From assembly GCA_964412895.1 (NCBI GenBank), contig CAYPQK010000004.1:1-64000 (forward strand): a DNA stretch of 64,000 bases, written 5' to 3'. Numbering within the stretch: the first letter of the stretch is position 1; every line of letters begins with the position of its first letter. This document shows, one piece after another, positions 40,630 to 50,399 of the stretch. This stretch comes from CALMRE01 sp964412895 (GTDB taxonomy: Bacteria; UBP6; UBA1177; JAKLFG01). The notes under the pieces are model-generated. The model was not told where the DNA came from, did not search any database, and worked only from the letters and a program-made list of their open reading frames with translations. Both the position numbers and the translations under genes were made by a program.

Positions 40630-41856
40630 ATGTTAATCCTGAAAATGGCATTCCGGAATCTTTTGCGCCAGCGGCGGCGGAGCCTGCTGACCGGACTCAC
40701 GATGATGATCGGCTTCATTCTCTTCTCCATCGCCACCGGGTTCAGTCAGGGAGCGTGGGGAATGATGATCGATCTCATCACCCGCGACCACACCGGCCAC
40801 GCCCAGATACATGCCAAGGGCTATCTCGACCGGCCGTCGCTCTACAAGAACTTCGCCGATACCCCGGAACTCTACGCGGCTATCGCCAAGAACCCGGAGA
40901 TACAGGCCGCGACACCGCGCATCCATGCCGCGGCGCTCGCCTTTGTCGATACCAAGACCACCGGCGTCCGGCTCATCGGCATCGATCCCGACAAGGAAAA
41001 GGTAACGACCCGCCTCGCCGACAAGGTGACCGAGGGGGCGTTCCTCCCCGCCGCACCGGCAAAGAAAGCGCTCATCGGCCGCAATATCGCCGATGTCCTG
41101 CGGGCGAAGGTGGGAAGCGAACTCGTTCTTATCTCGCAGGGGGCCGACGGATCGGTCGCCAATGACCTGTTCATCGTCGGCGGCATACTCGGCGCGTCGA
41201 ACGACTCGTCGGAACAGAATAATGTCTATCTCCATATCCGCGATGCGCAGGAATATCTGTTGCTCGACGGAAAGATACACGAGATCGCGGTGCTCTTCGG
41301 CAATTATAAAAAGGCCGGAGAGATGACCGGCCGGCTCGGCGCGACACTCGCGACGACCGGGTTCAAGGACCTTTCGGCCGAGTCGTGGATGGAGGTCGAA
41401 CCGGAGTTCTACCGCACCATGCAGGCCGACCGCAAGGGGGACGACATCAGCCAGTTCATCATCATGCTCATCGTCGCGGTGGGGGTGCTGAACACCGTGC
41501 TCATGACGGTCTTGGAGCGGACCCGCGAGTACGGCGTCATGGCGGCGCTGGGAACAAGCCCGCTGCGGATATTCTCGCTCATCGTGATCGAAACGGGAAT
41601 GCTGGCGATCCTTTCGTGCCTTCTCGGCGCGTTTTTCGGCTCGTTCGCGCTGTGGTATTTCGTCGCCGTAGGTATCACCTACCCCGAACCGGTGACCATC
41701 GCCGGGCTCACCCTGACCACCCTCTACAGTGAATTTTCCGCCATCGCCTACTATAAACCGCTGCTCATCGTGGTGCTGACCGCTCTTATCGTATCCATCC
41801 TGCCCACCATCCGCGCCGCCCGGATCCGTCCGATCGACGCGTTGCGGTCGCTCTAG
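40630..41856 (+). CDS. FtsX-type ABC permease 1 (LolC/E-like)
   Basis: A 408-residue permease with an N-terminal helix (LTGLTMMIGFILFSIATGF), a ~220-residue periplasmic domain, and three C-terminal helices near residues 275-300, 320-345 and 370-395, the MacB/LolE layout. RARIRPIDALRSL closes it, as is typical of FtsX domains. It pairs with the following permease and ATPase. Confidence 0.93.
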   Translation: MLILKMAFRNLLRQRRRSLLTGLTMMIGFILFSIATGFSQGAWGMMIDLITRDHTGHAQIHAKGYLDRPSLYKNFADTPELYAAIAKNPEIQAATPRIHAAALAFVDTKTTGVRLIGIDPDKEKVTTRLADKVTEGAFLPAAPAKKALIGRNIADVLRAKVGSELVLISQGADGSVANDLFIVGGILGASNDSSEQNNVYLHIRDAQEYLLLDGKIHEIAVLFGNYKKAGEMTGRLGATLATTGFKDLSAESWMEVEPEFYRTMQADRKGDDISQFIIMLIVAVGVLNTVLMTVLERTREYGVMAALGTSPLRIFSLIVIETGMLAILSCLLGAFFGSFALWYFVAVGITYPEPVTIAGLTLTTLYSEFSAIAYYKPLLIVVLTALIVSILPTIRAARIRPIDALRSL

Positions 41857-41866
41857 GGAGGCGGCC

Positions 41867-43093
41867 ATGATGCTGTTCGTAAAACTCGCGTGGCGCAACA
41901 TCTTCCGCAACAAACGGCGCACGCTGCTCGCCGGACTCATGATCGGGCTCGGACTCGCCGCGATGATAACGACCGACGCCATCACGAAAGGGACCATCGA
42001 CAATATGATCGCGACGGCGACCGCATCGTTCCTCGGCGAGGGACAGATACACCGCGAGGGCTTCCGCAAGACCTTCGAGGTGGAAGAGACCATAGTGAAC
42101 GGCCCGGCGCTTTTCGACAAGATAACAAAAGAACCGCTCGTGCGGCAGGCGGCCCCGCGCACCGCCGCCTTCGGGATGATAACCAGTCCCGCCAATGTCC
42201 AGTCGGTGATGCTCTACGGCATCGACCCGGCGCATGAACGCGATATCTCGAAGATAGACGAACTCATCGTCGCGGGCGACTATCTCGCCTCGGCCGGCGA
42301 GTCGAAGATACTTCTCGGCGAAAAGGTAGCCGACCTGCTGGAGGTGGGCGTCGGCGACAAGATCGTCGTGACGGTGGCGCAGGCAAACACCGGCGAACTG
42401 TCGCAGGAGATGTTCCGCGTCGGCGGCATCTTTAAGTTCGGCTCGCGCCAGATGGACGGCAATATGGCCTTTATCCCGCTCAAACGGGCACAGGAACTGC
42501 TCAAGATCGGCGACGGGCTGCACGAGATCGCCTTCTCGTTCCGCGATCACCGGCAGAGCGAGGAGGACGCCCTGCCGCTCTGGAACGGTTACTCGGCGGA
42601 CGGCAACGAGGCGCTTTCGTGGACGAAACTGGTCTCGGAACTCTATATGATGCGTTCGATGAGCGCCTTCAGCCTGCTGCTCGTCGGCATCATCCTCTTC
42701 GGCATCGTCTCCATCGGCATCATCAACACCCTGTTCATGTCGCTGTACGAGCGGATGTTCGAGTTCGGCGTCATGCGGGCCATCGGCACCCGCCCGCGGC
42801 AGGCGGCCCTGCTGATGGTGATGGAGGCGGCCGCGCTTTCGGTCATCGCCATCGCGATGGGCGTCGTCATCGCCCTCATCGTGAACGGACTCCTCCTTCA
42901 CTACGGCATCGACTACAGCGGTACCGAATATATGAGCGTTACTCTGCACGATCCGATCTACCCGGTCCTTTCGGTCATACAGTTCACGCTCTACCCGTTC
43001 CTGCTGTTCATTTTCACCTGTCTGGTCGGGCTCTATCCGGCGATCTATGCGGCGCGGCTGGCCCCGGCAAAAGCGATGAAACGCGGTTTATAA
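41867..43093 (+). CDS. FtsX-type ABC permease 2 (LolC/E-like)
   Basis: A 408-residue permease of the same architecture as the preceding one (N-terminal RNIFRNKRRTLLAGLMIGLGLAA, periplasmic domain, three C-terminal helices, ending LAPAKAMKRGL). Equal length suggests a heterodimer arisen by duplication. The start has GGAGGCGGCC upstream. Confidence 0.93.
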   Translation: MMLFVKLAWRNIFRNKRRTLLAGLMIGLGLAAMITTDAITKGTIDNMIATATASFLGEGQIHREGFRKTFEVEETIVNGPALFDKITKEPLVRQAAPRTAAFGMITSPANVQSVMLYGIDPAHERDISKIDELIVAGDYLASAGESKILLGEKVADLLEVGVGDKIVVTVAQANTGELSQEMFRVGGIFKFGSRQMDGNMAFIPLKRAQELLKIGDGLHEIAFSFRDHRQSEEDALPLWNGYSADGNEALSWTKLVSELYMMRSMSAFSLLLVGIILFGIVSIGIINTLFMSLYERMFEFGVMRAIGTRPRQAALLMVMEAAALSVIAIAMGVVIALIVNGLLLHYGIDYSGTEYMSVTLHDPIYPVLSVIQFTLYPFLLFIFTCLVGLYPAIYAARLAPAKAMKRGL

Positions 43094-43109
43094 CATGACG
43101 GAGCATACT

Positions 43110-43799
43110 ATGGAAAAAGTCATCAGCATCGACAATATCTCGAAGATATACCGCACCGGCGAGGTGACGGTCGAGGCGCTGAAGAATGTTTCGCTCACCA
43201 TCGTCAAGGGGGAATTCAGCGCCATCGCGGGGCCGTCGGGGAGCGGAAAATCGACGCTCCTCAACATCGTCAGCGGCCTCGACAAGCCCGACGGCGGCAC
43301 GGTGGAACTGGGTGGCAAGGCGATGACCGCGATGAGCGCCTCGGAGCTGTCGGACTTCCGGCGCGACCACATCGGCTTCATCTTCCAGAGCTACAACCTC
43401 ATCCCGGTCCTCACCGTCGAGGAGAACATCGAGTATGTGATGCTCCTGCAAGGGGTGCCGAAAAAGGAACGGCGCGAACGGGTGGCGAAGATACTCACCG
43501 AGGTGGGGCTCGACGGGATGCAAAATCGCCTGCCGATACACCTCTCGGGCGGCCAGCAGCAGCGGGTCGCGGTGGCGCGGGCCATCGTTTCGCGCCCCGA
43601 CATCATTCTCGCCGACGAACCGACCGCCAACCTCGACTCGAAGACGGGCCATGACCTGCTCGACATGATGAAGGAACTCAACGAGAAACACGGCGTCACA
43701 TTCCTCTTTTCGACCCACGACCGGATGATCATGGAACATGCGCGGCGGCTCATTACCCTCCACGACGGCGAGATAGCGACCGACGAGGTACGCGGTTGA
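43110..43799 (+). CDS. ABC transporter ATPase (LolD/MacB-like)
   Basis: A 229-residue ATPase with complete motifs: GPSGSGKSTLL, Q-loop FIFQSYNLIP, LSGGQQQRVAVARA, ILADEPTANLD and FSTHD. It is of the LolD/MacB type and serves the two FtsX permeases. Start 43110 is chosen over 43095 because GGAG precedes it. Its stop overlaps the start of the barrel gene (TGATG). Confidence 0.94.
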   Translation: MEKVISIDNISKIYRTGEVTVEALKNVSLTIVKGEFSAIAGPSGSGKSTLLNIVSGLDKPDGGTVELGGKAMTAMSASELSDFRRDHIGFIFQSYNLIPVLTVEENIEYVMLLQGVPKKERRERVAKILTEVGLDGMQNRLPIHLSGGQQQRVAVARAIVSRPDIILADEPTANLDSKTGHDLLDMMKELNEKHGVTFLFSTHDRMIMEHARRLITLHDGEIATDEVRG

Positions 43800-45091
43800 T
43801 GCGAACGATCTTTGCCCTCATACTGCTTTTCACCGCCGCATTGTCGGCGGTCGAACTGGCCGAAGGGCTCACTCTCTCGGGCTGGGACAAGCAGTATATC
43901 GGCGTCAGCGGCATGCAGGAGAACATGACCTTCGACGGCTCCGAGCCCTACAAACCGCGGGAGACGGTACAGCAGTCGCTCCGCCTGCGCCTTTTCTACA
44001 AGCCGTCCCTTTCGACCACCTCGACTGGCTCGGGACAGGCAGGCTCAGGGCAGGTAGACTGGTTCTCGGCCGAGACGGCGTGGCAGGTATCGCCGACCGT
44101 ATCGCGCAACCCCTCGACCACGAACACCCTCTTCACGCCATCGCTGAACGACTACCGCATCACCGATTTCAAAGATACCCTCTACACCACCCGCGACGGC
44201 ATCCTTTCATTCCCCCACTCCTTCGACCGGCTCAATGTCACCTTCACGCTCCCCTTCATGGATATTTTCGTCGGGCGGCAGGCGATATCGTTCGGCGCGG
44301 CGAAGTTCCTCAACCCGACCGATGTCTTCTCGCCCCTCTCCTTTCAGGATATCAACCGCGAGGAGAAGGTCGGCGTCGACGCGGTGCGGGTGAAATTCCC
44401 CATCGGCGATATGAACGAACTCGACGCCGGGTATGTCTTCGGCTCCGACGGCCGGTTCTCCAAAAGCGCCGCCTTCGTGCGGGGCAAGTTCGCTCTCTGG
44501 GAGACCGATTTCACTCTGATGCTCGTCGAATATCAATACAACCTTCTCGCCGGTCTGTCGTTGGAACGGGCCATCGGCGGCGCGGGAGTGTGGCTTGAGG
44601 CGGCCTATACCGCCGACGGCGTGCTCGAAGGACGCAAGAGCAAAGACGATAACTTCCGTCTTTCAGCGGGCGCCGACTACAACTTCGCCGACGCCAACCT
44701 CGTTCTCTTCGGCGAATACCACTACTCGATGGTCGGCGAACTCTACCCGTCGAAATATCTCACCAACGCGGCAACGAAGACGGCCTACAGCGACAGCGGC
44801 GTCTACCTGCTCGGCGGCCACTACCTCGCGGTCGGGTTCACCTGGGAGATCGTGCCGCTCCTCAACGGCTCCTTTCAGACGCTCGTCAACCTGACCGACG
44901 GATCGCTCCTTCTATCGCCGCGACTCGAATACAGCGTGGCCGACGACCTGTTCTGGGATGTCGGCGCATCTATCGGCGCGGGAACAACGGCGCGGCAGGG
45001 TGACTTCATGGGCTTTGCCTACCCTATCCCGCGTTCCGAGTTCGGACTTTACCCCTACACCGTCTACACCGCGATGCGCCTCTATTTCTAG
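43799..45091 (+). CDS. Beta-barrel outer-membrane protein of the Lol-like operon
   Basis: A 430-residue protein: signal peptide (MRTIFALILLFTAALSAVE), alternating beta-strand pattern and a C-terminal Tyr-Phe (MRLYF), as in outer-membrane barrels. No named family was recognised. As last gene of the TetR, LolA-like, permease, permease, ATPase operon it may be the outer-membrane end of an export route. Residues ~77-86 (GSGQAGSGQV) come from a 15-bp tandem repeat (44027-44056) that looks like an in-frame insertion. Confidence 0.75.
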   Translation: MRTIFALILLFTAALSAVELAEGLTLSGWDKQYIGVSGMQENMTFDGSEPYKPRETVQQSLRLRLFYKPSLSTTSTGSGQAGSGQVDWFSAETAWQVSPTVSRNPSTTNTLFTPSLNDYRITDFKDTLYTTRDGILSFPHSFDRLNVTFTLPFMDIFVGRQAISFGAAKFLNPTDVFSPLSFQDINREEKVGVDAVRVKFPIGDMNELDAGYVFGSDGRFSKSAAFVRGKFALWETDFTLMLVEYQYNLLAGLSLERAIGGAGVWLEAAYTADGVLEGRKSKDDNFRLSAGADYNFADANLVLFGEYHYSMVGELYPSKYLTNAATKTAYSDSGVYLLGGHYLAVGFTWEIVPLLNGSFQTLVNLTDGSLLLSPRLEYSVADDLFWDVGASIGAGTTARQGDFMGFAYPIPRSEFGLYPYTVYTAMRLYF

Positions 45092-45117
45092 ACTACTTGA
45101 ATAGCATCTGCTATAGT
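45089..45117 (+). promoter_or_regulatory. Probable promoter for the 45143 gene
   Basis: TAGACT (45089-45094, containing the upstream stop codon), 17 nt, TATAGT (45112-45117), 25 nt before the start. Confidence 0.45.
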
Positions 45118-45142
45118 GTCCTGTTTTTGATGTGAGGTCCGT

Positions 45143-46024
45143 ATGCGTTTTTTCTTTCTTCTGCTTCTTCTGATGCCTTTTTTGCTCGCGGCGGCTGAGA
45201 GCGACGCCATCGTCGTGTGGCGGCTTGAGCCGAAAACGGGCGTATCGGAAAAAGATGCCGACGCGGTCAGCGCGATGGTGACCACCGCGGTGGGCCGCGT
45301 ATCGGGCCGCCAGACCATCGGCGAGACCGACATGAAGGCGCTCATGGTCGGCGAAGAGAAAAAACTCTCCTGCGGCGCGGAGGACACCGCCTGCGTCGCC
45401 GAGATCGGCGCGGCGCTGGGCGCACCCGAATCGGTCACCGGCACCCTGTCGAAACTCGGCGATTACTGGATACTGTCGCTTCAGCGGCTCAATGTGCGGA
45501 GCGTCTCGATCCTCGGTCGGTCGGAACGGAAGGTGAAGGGCAGTCTCAACCTGCTCGTCGAGAGCATCACCCCGGCGGTCGCCGAACTCTTCGGCAGACC
45601 GGTCGCCGCCGCGCCGTCGCAGAATGAACCGGCATACGAAGGACCCGCGACATATCCCGGCGCCTATCCCGACAACGAACTGCCAGCCAACGAATACGAG
45701 GTCCGGACGCTGTCGGCCTTCGGCTGGTCGCTCATCGGGACCGGCGCGGCGATCGTGATATTCGGCGGTGTCTCGCACTGGCAGATGAACGAGGCGAACG
45801 ACCGATACGCCCTCGGCGGCGCGGCGGCCGACAAGAAGTCGTTCGACCTGTGGCGCGGCCTTTCGATAGCGGGCTACACCGTTGGGTCGCTGGCACTCGC
45901 CACCGGCGTCGGCCTTATGCTCTTCGATGCTTTCTATGAACCGGAGAAGGACCCGGCGACGCCGACCGCTCTGGTACTGCCGACCTACGACGGCGTCTAT
46001 CTTTCGCTCGGATGGAGGTGGTAG
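45143..46024 (+). CDS. Secreted protein with TolB-N-like domain and hydrophobic segments
   Basis: A 293-residue protein with signal peptide (MRFFFLLLLLMPFLLAAAE), a ~130-residue domain (VVWRLEPKTGVSEKDADAV, CVAEIGAALGAPESVTGTL, ILSLQRLN) like those of deltaproteobacterial proteins that open with a TolB-N-type fold, a Pro-rich linker, and two C-terminal hydrophobic segments (~195-215 and ~240-262). No catalytic motif. The next gene starts immediately after its stop. Confidence 0.65.
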   Translation: MRFFFLLLLLMPFLLAAAESDAIVVWRLEPKTGVSEKDADAVSAMVTTAVGRVSGRQTIGETDMKALMVGEEKKLSCGAEDTACVAEIGAALGAPESVTGTLSKLGDYWILSLQRLNVRSVSILGRSERKVKGSLNLLVESITPAVAELFGRPVAAAPSQNEPAYEGPATYPGAYPDNELPANEYEVRTLSAFGWSLIGTGAAIVIFGGVSHWQMNEANDRYALGGAAADKKSFDLWRGLSIAGYTVGSLALATGVGLMLFDAFYEPEKDPATPTALVLPTYDGVYLSLGWRW

Positions 46025-47179
46025 ATGAGTAAACATATTCTGACGCTCATCTTCCCCCTGCTTGTCATCGGCTGTAGCGATTTCACCCTGAAGGAACCCG
46101 GCGGCGACAGCGATAATGGGCAATCTGATGATCAGACGGATCAGACCGATCAGACCGATCAGACAGATCCGACCGATGACACCGCCCTACCCGACGAAGA
46201 CACCGTGATGCCCGATGTCGACACCCTCCCCGAGAACGCCTGCAACGAAGGCGAAATTTGCTGGCACATCATCGACACCGTGCAGACCAGTTGCTACAAC
46301 CTGACCGGCGCGGTTACCTGTCCGTCGGAGGGCGGTCAGTTCTACGGACAGGACGGTAACTATTCGGGCGGCGGCCGCGAATTCCAGAACCGGACCACCT
46401 CCGGCCCGACGCTCATCGAGGACAATCAGACCAAACTCTGGTGGCAGAAGACGCTGGACGGCACCGCACGCACTTGGAGCGATGCCGACTCCTACTGCAC
46501 GGGGCTCGCCGGCGGCAACTACGGCGACCGCACCGACTGGCGTCTGCCGACCCGGCAGGAATTCCTGAGCCTGCTGACGTTCAACGCGAACAGCGTTGAC
46601 CCGCTCATCGACGGATTCTATTTTCCCGCGACCCCCGCCGACACCTTCTGGACCGGCACGAAACACGGCTACAACTACTACTATGTTGATTTCTCGGGCG
46701 ACGGCATGTCCTACTCGGACCCCGGCGAAACGCTTCACATGGTCCGCTGCGTCAGTTCGCCGTGGAATTACCTTTCGGCGCGACCGATAGATCGCTGGAC
46801 CGAAACGACCACCGGTGCCGACACCGTCATTGAAGATACCCTGACCGGTCTCGTCTGGCAGATGGCGTTCACCTATGATGAACGGCTCTGGACCGATGCG
46901 CTGAGTTATTGCGCGGCGCTCAATCACGCTCAGAAAACCGACTGGCGGCTGCCCGACATCAATGAACTGGAGAGCCTCATCACCTACGGCGCCGAGGCGG
47001 AGCATGTGACCACCTTTCCGACGATAGACGAAGATTATTTCTGGAGTTCCACCACCAACGCGAAAGACATCACGAAGGTGTGGCTCGTCGAATTCAAGTA
47101 CGGCATCGTCCGGCCCGACATGGCAAAGGATACGAATGCGAATGGGATCCGCACGATCTGTGTGCGGAACAAGGACTGA
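46025..47179 (+). CDS. DUF1566 lipoprotein
   Basis: A 384-residue lipoprotein (lipobox VIGCSDF), with an acidic tether containing a QTD repeat (from ~46134) and two DUF1566 domains: SDADSYCTGLAGG...DWRLPTRQEFLSLL and TDALSYCAALNHAQKTDWRLPDINELESLI. DUF1566 is related to C-lectin-like (FGE) folds and frequent in surface proteins. Function unknown. Coupled to the upstream gene; ends 2 nt from the convergent aminopeptidase. Confidence 0.85.
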   Translation: MSKHILTLIFPLLVIGCSDFTLKEPGGDSDNGQSDDQTDQTDQTDQTDPTDDTALPDEDTVMPDVDTLPENACNEGEICWHIIDTVQTSCYNLTGAVTCPSEGGQFYGQDGNYSGGGREFQNRTTSGPTLIEDNQTKLWWQKTLDGTARTWSDADSYCTGLAGGNYGDRTDWRLPTRQEFLSLLTFNANSVDPLIDGFYFPATPADTFWTGTKHGYNYYYVDFSGDGMSYSDPGETLHMVRCVSSPWNYLSARPIDRWTETTTGADTVIEDTLTGLVWQMAFTYDERLWTDALSYCAALNHAQKTDWRLPDINELESLITYGAEAEHVTTFPTIDEDYFWSSTTNAKDITKVWLVEFKYGIVRPDMAKDTNANGIRTICVRNKD

Positions 47180-47181
47180 AT

Positions 47182-48474
47182 CTAGCGATACAATTCCTTC
47201 AGCGCGGCGATGAGCGAGAAATGATCGCGCGTCCCCGCCGTTTCGCGGATACTGTGCATCGCCCACATCGGCACCCCCACATCGACCCCCGGCACCGAAA
47301 GGGCAGCGGTCGTCATCGGGCCGATGGTGCTCCCCGACGGGACATCGGAGCGGTTCGCGATCTTCTGGCACGGCACTCCGGCGCGGCGGCACAGTTCACG
47401 GAACCGTTCTGCCGTGACGGCGGTCGTTGCGTACTTGAAGCCGGCGCTCACCTTGATGACCGGGCCGCCGTTCATGAGCGGCGCATAGGCCGGATCGTGT
47501 TTCTCGGGGAAGTTGGGGTGAAGCGCGTGAGCCGAATCGGAAGAGACGAGGAACGACTTTGCGAGCGCCCGGTGGAACTCCTCGCGGCCGGCGTCGTGCG
47601 CCATGACTATCCGTTCAAGGACCGTCGCGGTGAAACCGCTATCGGCGCCCATCGGGGTGCGCGAACCTATCTCTTCATTATCATAGAACAGCGCCACCGC
47701 CGTCGCATCGCCCGGCTTTGAATCGACGAACGCAGCGAGTATCGCATGGCACGAAGCGAGGTTGTCGATGCGCCCCGACGAATAGAGCTCGTCGTCGCGG
47801 CCGAACCGCACCGCCGGTTGCGGATCGTAGAGGTACAGGTCCATCTCGCCCACGGCGGTCACCGGCGCGCCGAGCGTCTCGGCGACGAGTCCCTTGAGCA
47901 CCTGCCAGCCGTCGCCTCCCTTCGCGTCGGCGCACAGTACCGCCTGCAGATGATTCTGCGGGTTGTATTCGAAGCCCTTATTGACCTCACGGTTCATGTG
48001 TATCGCCAGATTGGGCACTATCGCGACCGCCCGTTCGGTGTCCACGGTCCACGCCTCCCAGCCGCCTTTCCCCTTCACCATCACCCGGCCGGCAACGGCG
48101 AGATTGCGATCGAGCCAGGTCGAAACTATGGGACCGCCGTAGATCTCGGTGGCGACGCGGACGACATTTTTGCCCATGCTCTCGGCCTCGGGCTTTATCT
48201 TGAGCAGCGGGCTGTCGGTGTGGGCCCCCGCCATCATGAAGCCGCTCTGCCACGGACTTTTCCGGCCGATGCGGAACGCGATGACCGCCGAATCGTTGCG
48301 TACGACGAAGTAGCCCGCGCCGCTTTTCAGCACCCACTCATCACCTTCGTCGAGCCGCTCGAAGCCCGCCGCCTCAAGCCGCCGGACGATCGCTGCGGTG
48401 GCGTGGAACATGGTCGGACTTTCGTCGAGAAAACCGAATAGCCCGGTGATGGGATCGGGTATGCCTTTTTTCAT
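47182..48474 (-). CDS. apeB: M18 family aminopeptidase
   Basis: A 430-residue cytosolic zinc aminopeptidase. Family blocks: AGAHTDSPLLKIKP (His and Asp metal ligands), YGGPIVSTWLDRNLAVAGRV, SSGRIDNLASCHA, YDNEEIGSRTPMGADS and the closing AMHSIRETAG. M18 enzymes release N-terminal Asp/Glu or other residues. Length is as usual for the family. Start has GGAGGA upstream. Confidence 0.95.
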   Translation of the reverse strand: MKKGIPDPITGLFGFLDESPTMFHATAAIVRRLEAAGFERLDEGDEWVLKSGAGYFVVRNDSAVIAFRIGRKSPWQSGFMMAGAHTDSPLLKIKPEAESMGKNVVRVATEIYGGPIVSTWLDRNLAVAGRVMVKGKGGWEAWTVDTERAVAIVPNLAIHMNREVNKGFEYNPQNHLQAVLCADAKGGDGWQVLKGLVAETLGAPVTAVGEMDLYLYDPQPAVRFGRDDELYSSGRIDNLASCHAILAAFVDSKPGDATAVALFYDNEEIGSRTPMGADSGFTATVLERIVMAHDAGREEFHRALAKSFLVSSDSAHALHPNFPEKHDPAYAPLMNGGPVIKVSAGFKYATTAVTAERFRELCRRAGVPCQKIANRSDVPSGSTIGPMTTAALSVPGVDVGVPMWAMHSIRETAGTRDHFSLIAALKELYR

Positions 48475-48502
48475 GGTATCCTCCCGCGTGAGATCCGGCG
48501 CG

Positions 48503-50245
48503 TTATTTGCCGCCGGTCTGGTTATATTTCTTCGGTTGTTTGCCCGTCACTTCGGTCGGCACGAACCGGTTCTCATCGGTCCCGTCGCCCAACTGGCCAT
48601 ACTGGTTACGCCCCCAGCAGAACATCTGATAACGGCCGCCTTTTTCGCGGACGGCGCAGGTATGGGTCTCCCCCGCCGACATCTGGAACCAGTCGCTGTA
48701 GACGCTTTTTATCTTCACCGGTTTGTTGGAGCGATCCTCCCCGCCGACGCCGAGCTGACCGTAGCGGTTGTCGCCCCAGCAGTACAGCGCTCGCTCGCTC
48801 CCCTCATCGCGGATGGCGCAGGTATGGTTCGAACCCGCCGCCACGGCGCGCCAGGAATCATTGGTCCCGATCAGCGGCACCGGCGCCAGCTTTTTGCCCG
48901 TTCCGCCATCGCCCCGCTGTCCCGTGGCACCGTTGCCCCAGCAATAGAGTTTTCGCGCACCGCCCTCATCGCGGATGCCGCAGGTGTGGTAGTAGCCGCC
49001 CGACACCGCCGTCCAGTCGTCGAAACCGCCGCTCACCTCGGCCGGTTCGGGATGTGCCCGGTCGGCCACACCGATGCCCAGCTGACCGTCGCTGTTGGCG
49101 CCCCAGCAGTAGAGTTTCTTTTTCCCCTCTTCGTTCCGTATGGCGCAGGTATGCGAAAAACCGCCGGTGACATAGACCCAGCCGTACTGCTTGCCGGTCA
49201 ACGGCCGCGGTGTGGTAACGACACTGAACGACGGATCGCCCGACTGCCCCGCGTTATTCTCGCCCCAGCAATACAGTTCGTTCCTGCCTCCCTCGCTCCG
49301 GATGGCGCAGGAATGAGAGATGCCGGAGGTCACCTGCAGCCAGTCGGTGAAATCGCCCTTCACCTCCAGCGGTTTCGGTCCCGATCGGCCGTCGCCGGTA
49401 CCGAGCTGGCCGCTTCCGTTGCTGCCCCAGCAGTAGAGCCGCCGTTCGCCGCTCTTCCCGCCGATGGCGCAACTGTGAAAGCGACCGGCGCTCACGCGGT
49501 CCCATTGCATTGAAGGCGCCACCGCTTCGGTCGGAATGAAATGATCCGACTGATCGGCCGTGCCGAGTTGTGCGGCGCTATTGTTGCCCCAGCAGAAGAG
49601 CGCCTTGCTGATGCCGACCGAACAGGAATGCTGATATCCCGCCGAAACATGGGTGAACTGGTGCGGGATAAGCCACTCGAACCTCGCGGGCGTCACCTCG
49701 GCATGCCCCGCCTTGTCCACCGCTTTTATCTCCACCACATGCTCCCCCTCTATCAGATCCTGATACCGGAGAGGCGACACGCACTCCTGCCACGATCCCT
49801 TGTCGAGCCGGCAGGAATAGGCAGCAACATCAGCAGCAGCAGAGAATTCGATGAAGGCGGTCGTCTCAATATTATAGACCGGCGATGTCTTACTGATGAC
49901 GGTCTTCGGCGGTTTCGTGTCCACCGTCCATTGGAAGAACGCAGGGCTGTTGTCCCCGTTGCCGACCGCATCGATACTGCGCACCTCGAAAGTATGAAAG
50001 CCGTCAGCCACCCGAACCGTCTTTTTCGTAACGCAGGCTTCCCACGCACCGCCATCAAGACAGCATTCGAAACGCGCCCCCTCGTCGGTCGACGAGAACT
50101 CGAATATCGCCTCACTTACCGTAAGAAGCGTATTGGGCAACTCCGCCAACTCGGTATCGGGCGCTGTTGTATCGGCCGCCCGAAGGCATAGCGACAATAG
50201 CGCCAGCCACCCCGTGATCACTGTCCGAAGAAATCTTCTCCGCAT
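48503..50245 (-). CDS. Secreted seven-repeat RCC1 propeller protein
   Basis: A 580-residue protein: signal peptide (MRRRFLRTVITGWLALLSLCLRAAD), two Ig-like repeats with paired Cys (FECCLDGGAWEAC; YSCRLDKGSWQEC), then seven RCC1 repeats of the form SAGxxHTCAIRDEGG...LYCWGxNxxGQLG, enough for a complete seven-bladed propeller. Such proteins are abundant in myxobacteria and probably bind ligands outside the cell. Start 50245 is chosen for the signal peptide; a longer frame from TTG at 50308 exists. It lies divergent from the MarR gene. Confidence 0.85.
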   Translation of the reverse strand: MRRRFLRTVITGWLALLSLCLRAADTTAPDTELAELPNTLLTVSEAIFEFSSTDEGARFECCLDGGAWEACVTKKTVRVADGFHTFEVRSIDAVGNGDNSPAFFQWTVDTKPPKTVISKTSPVYNIETTAFIEFSAAADVAAYSCRLDKGSWQECVSPLRYQDLIEGEHVVEIKAVDKAGHAEVTPARFEWLIPHQFTHVSAGYQHSCSVGISKALFCWGNNSAAQLGTADQSDHFIPTEAVAPSMQWDRVSAGRFHSCAIGGKSGERRLYCWGSNGSGQLGTGDGRSGPKPLEVKGDFTDWLQVTSGISHSCAIRSEGGRNELYCWGENNAGQSGDPSFSVVTTPRPLTGKQYGWVYVTGGFSHTCAIRNEEGKKKLYCWGANSDGQLGIGVADRAHPEPAEVSGGFDDWTAVSGGYYHTCGIRDEGGARKLYCWGNGATGQRGDGGTGKKLAPVPLIGTNDSWRAVAAGSNHTCAIRDEGSERALYCWGDNRYGQLGVGGEDRSNKPVKIKSVYSDWFQMSAGETHTCAVREKGGRYQMFCWGRNQYGQLGDGTDENRFVPTEVTGKQPKKYNQTGGK

Positions 50246-50327
50246 CCATTTCCCCGCATAACCGAACATCTTCCGGCCGACTCTAGCACAAGCGCCTTGT
50301 TTTTTCAAAAGTTTTCGGAACTCTTCC

Positions 50328-50356
50328 TTGACTATTATTCTTTCCGTCGATATAGT
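50328..50356 (+). promoter_or_regulatory. Promoter of the MarR-type gene
   Basis: TTGACT (50328-50333), 17 nt, TATAGT (50351-50356), 43 nt before the start codon. Confidence 0.65.
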
Positions 50357-50399
50357 TTTTTTGGCAAATGCCCCCGAGTTGCCATCATGCGGAGGAGTG

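Noticed and set aside
40633..42195. Minus-strand frame across the first FtsX permease
   Set aside because: Antisense shadow; no helices or motifs, while the plus strand has a coherent operon.
46134..46170. Possible CRISPR-like or mobile repeat
   Set aside because: The GATCAGACC repeats are 9 bp long and in frame; they simply encode the QTD tether of the DUF1566 lipoprotein.
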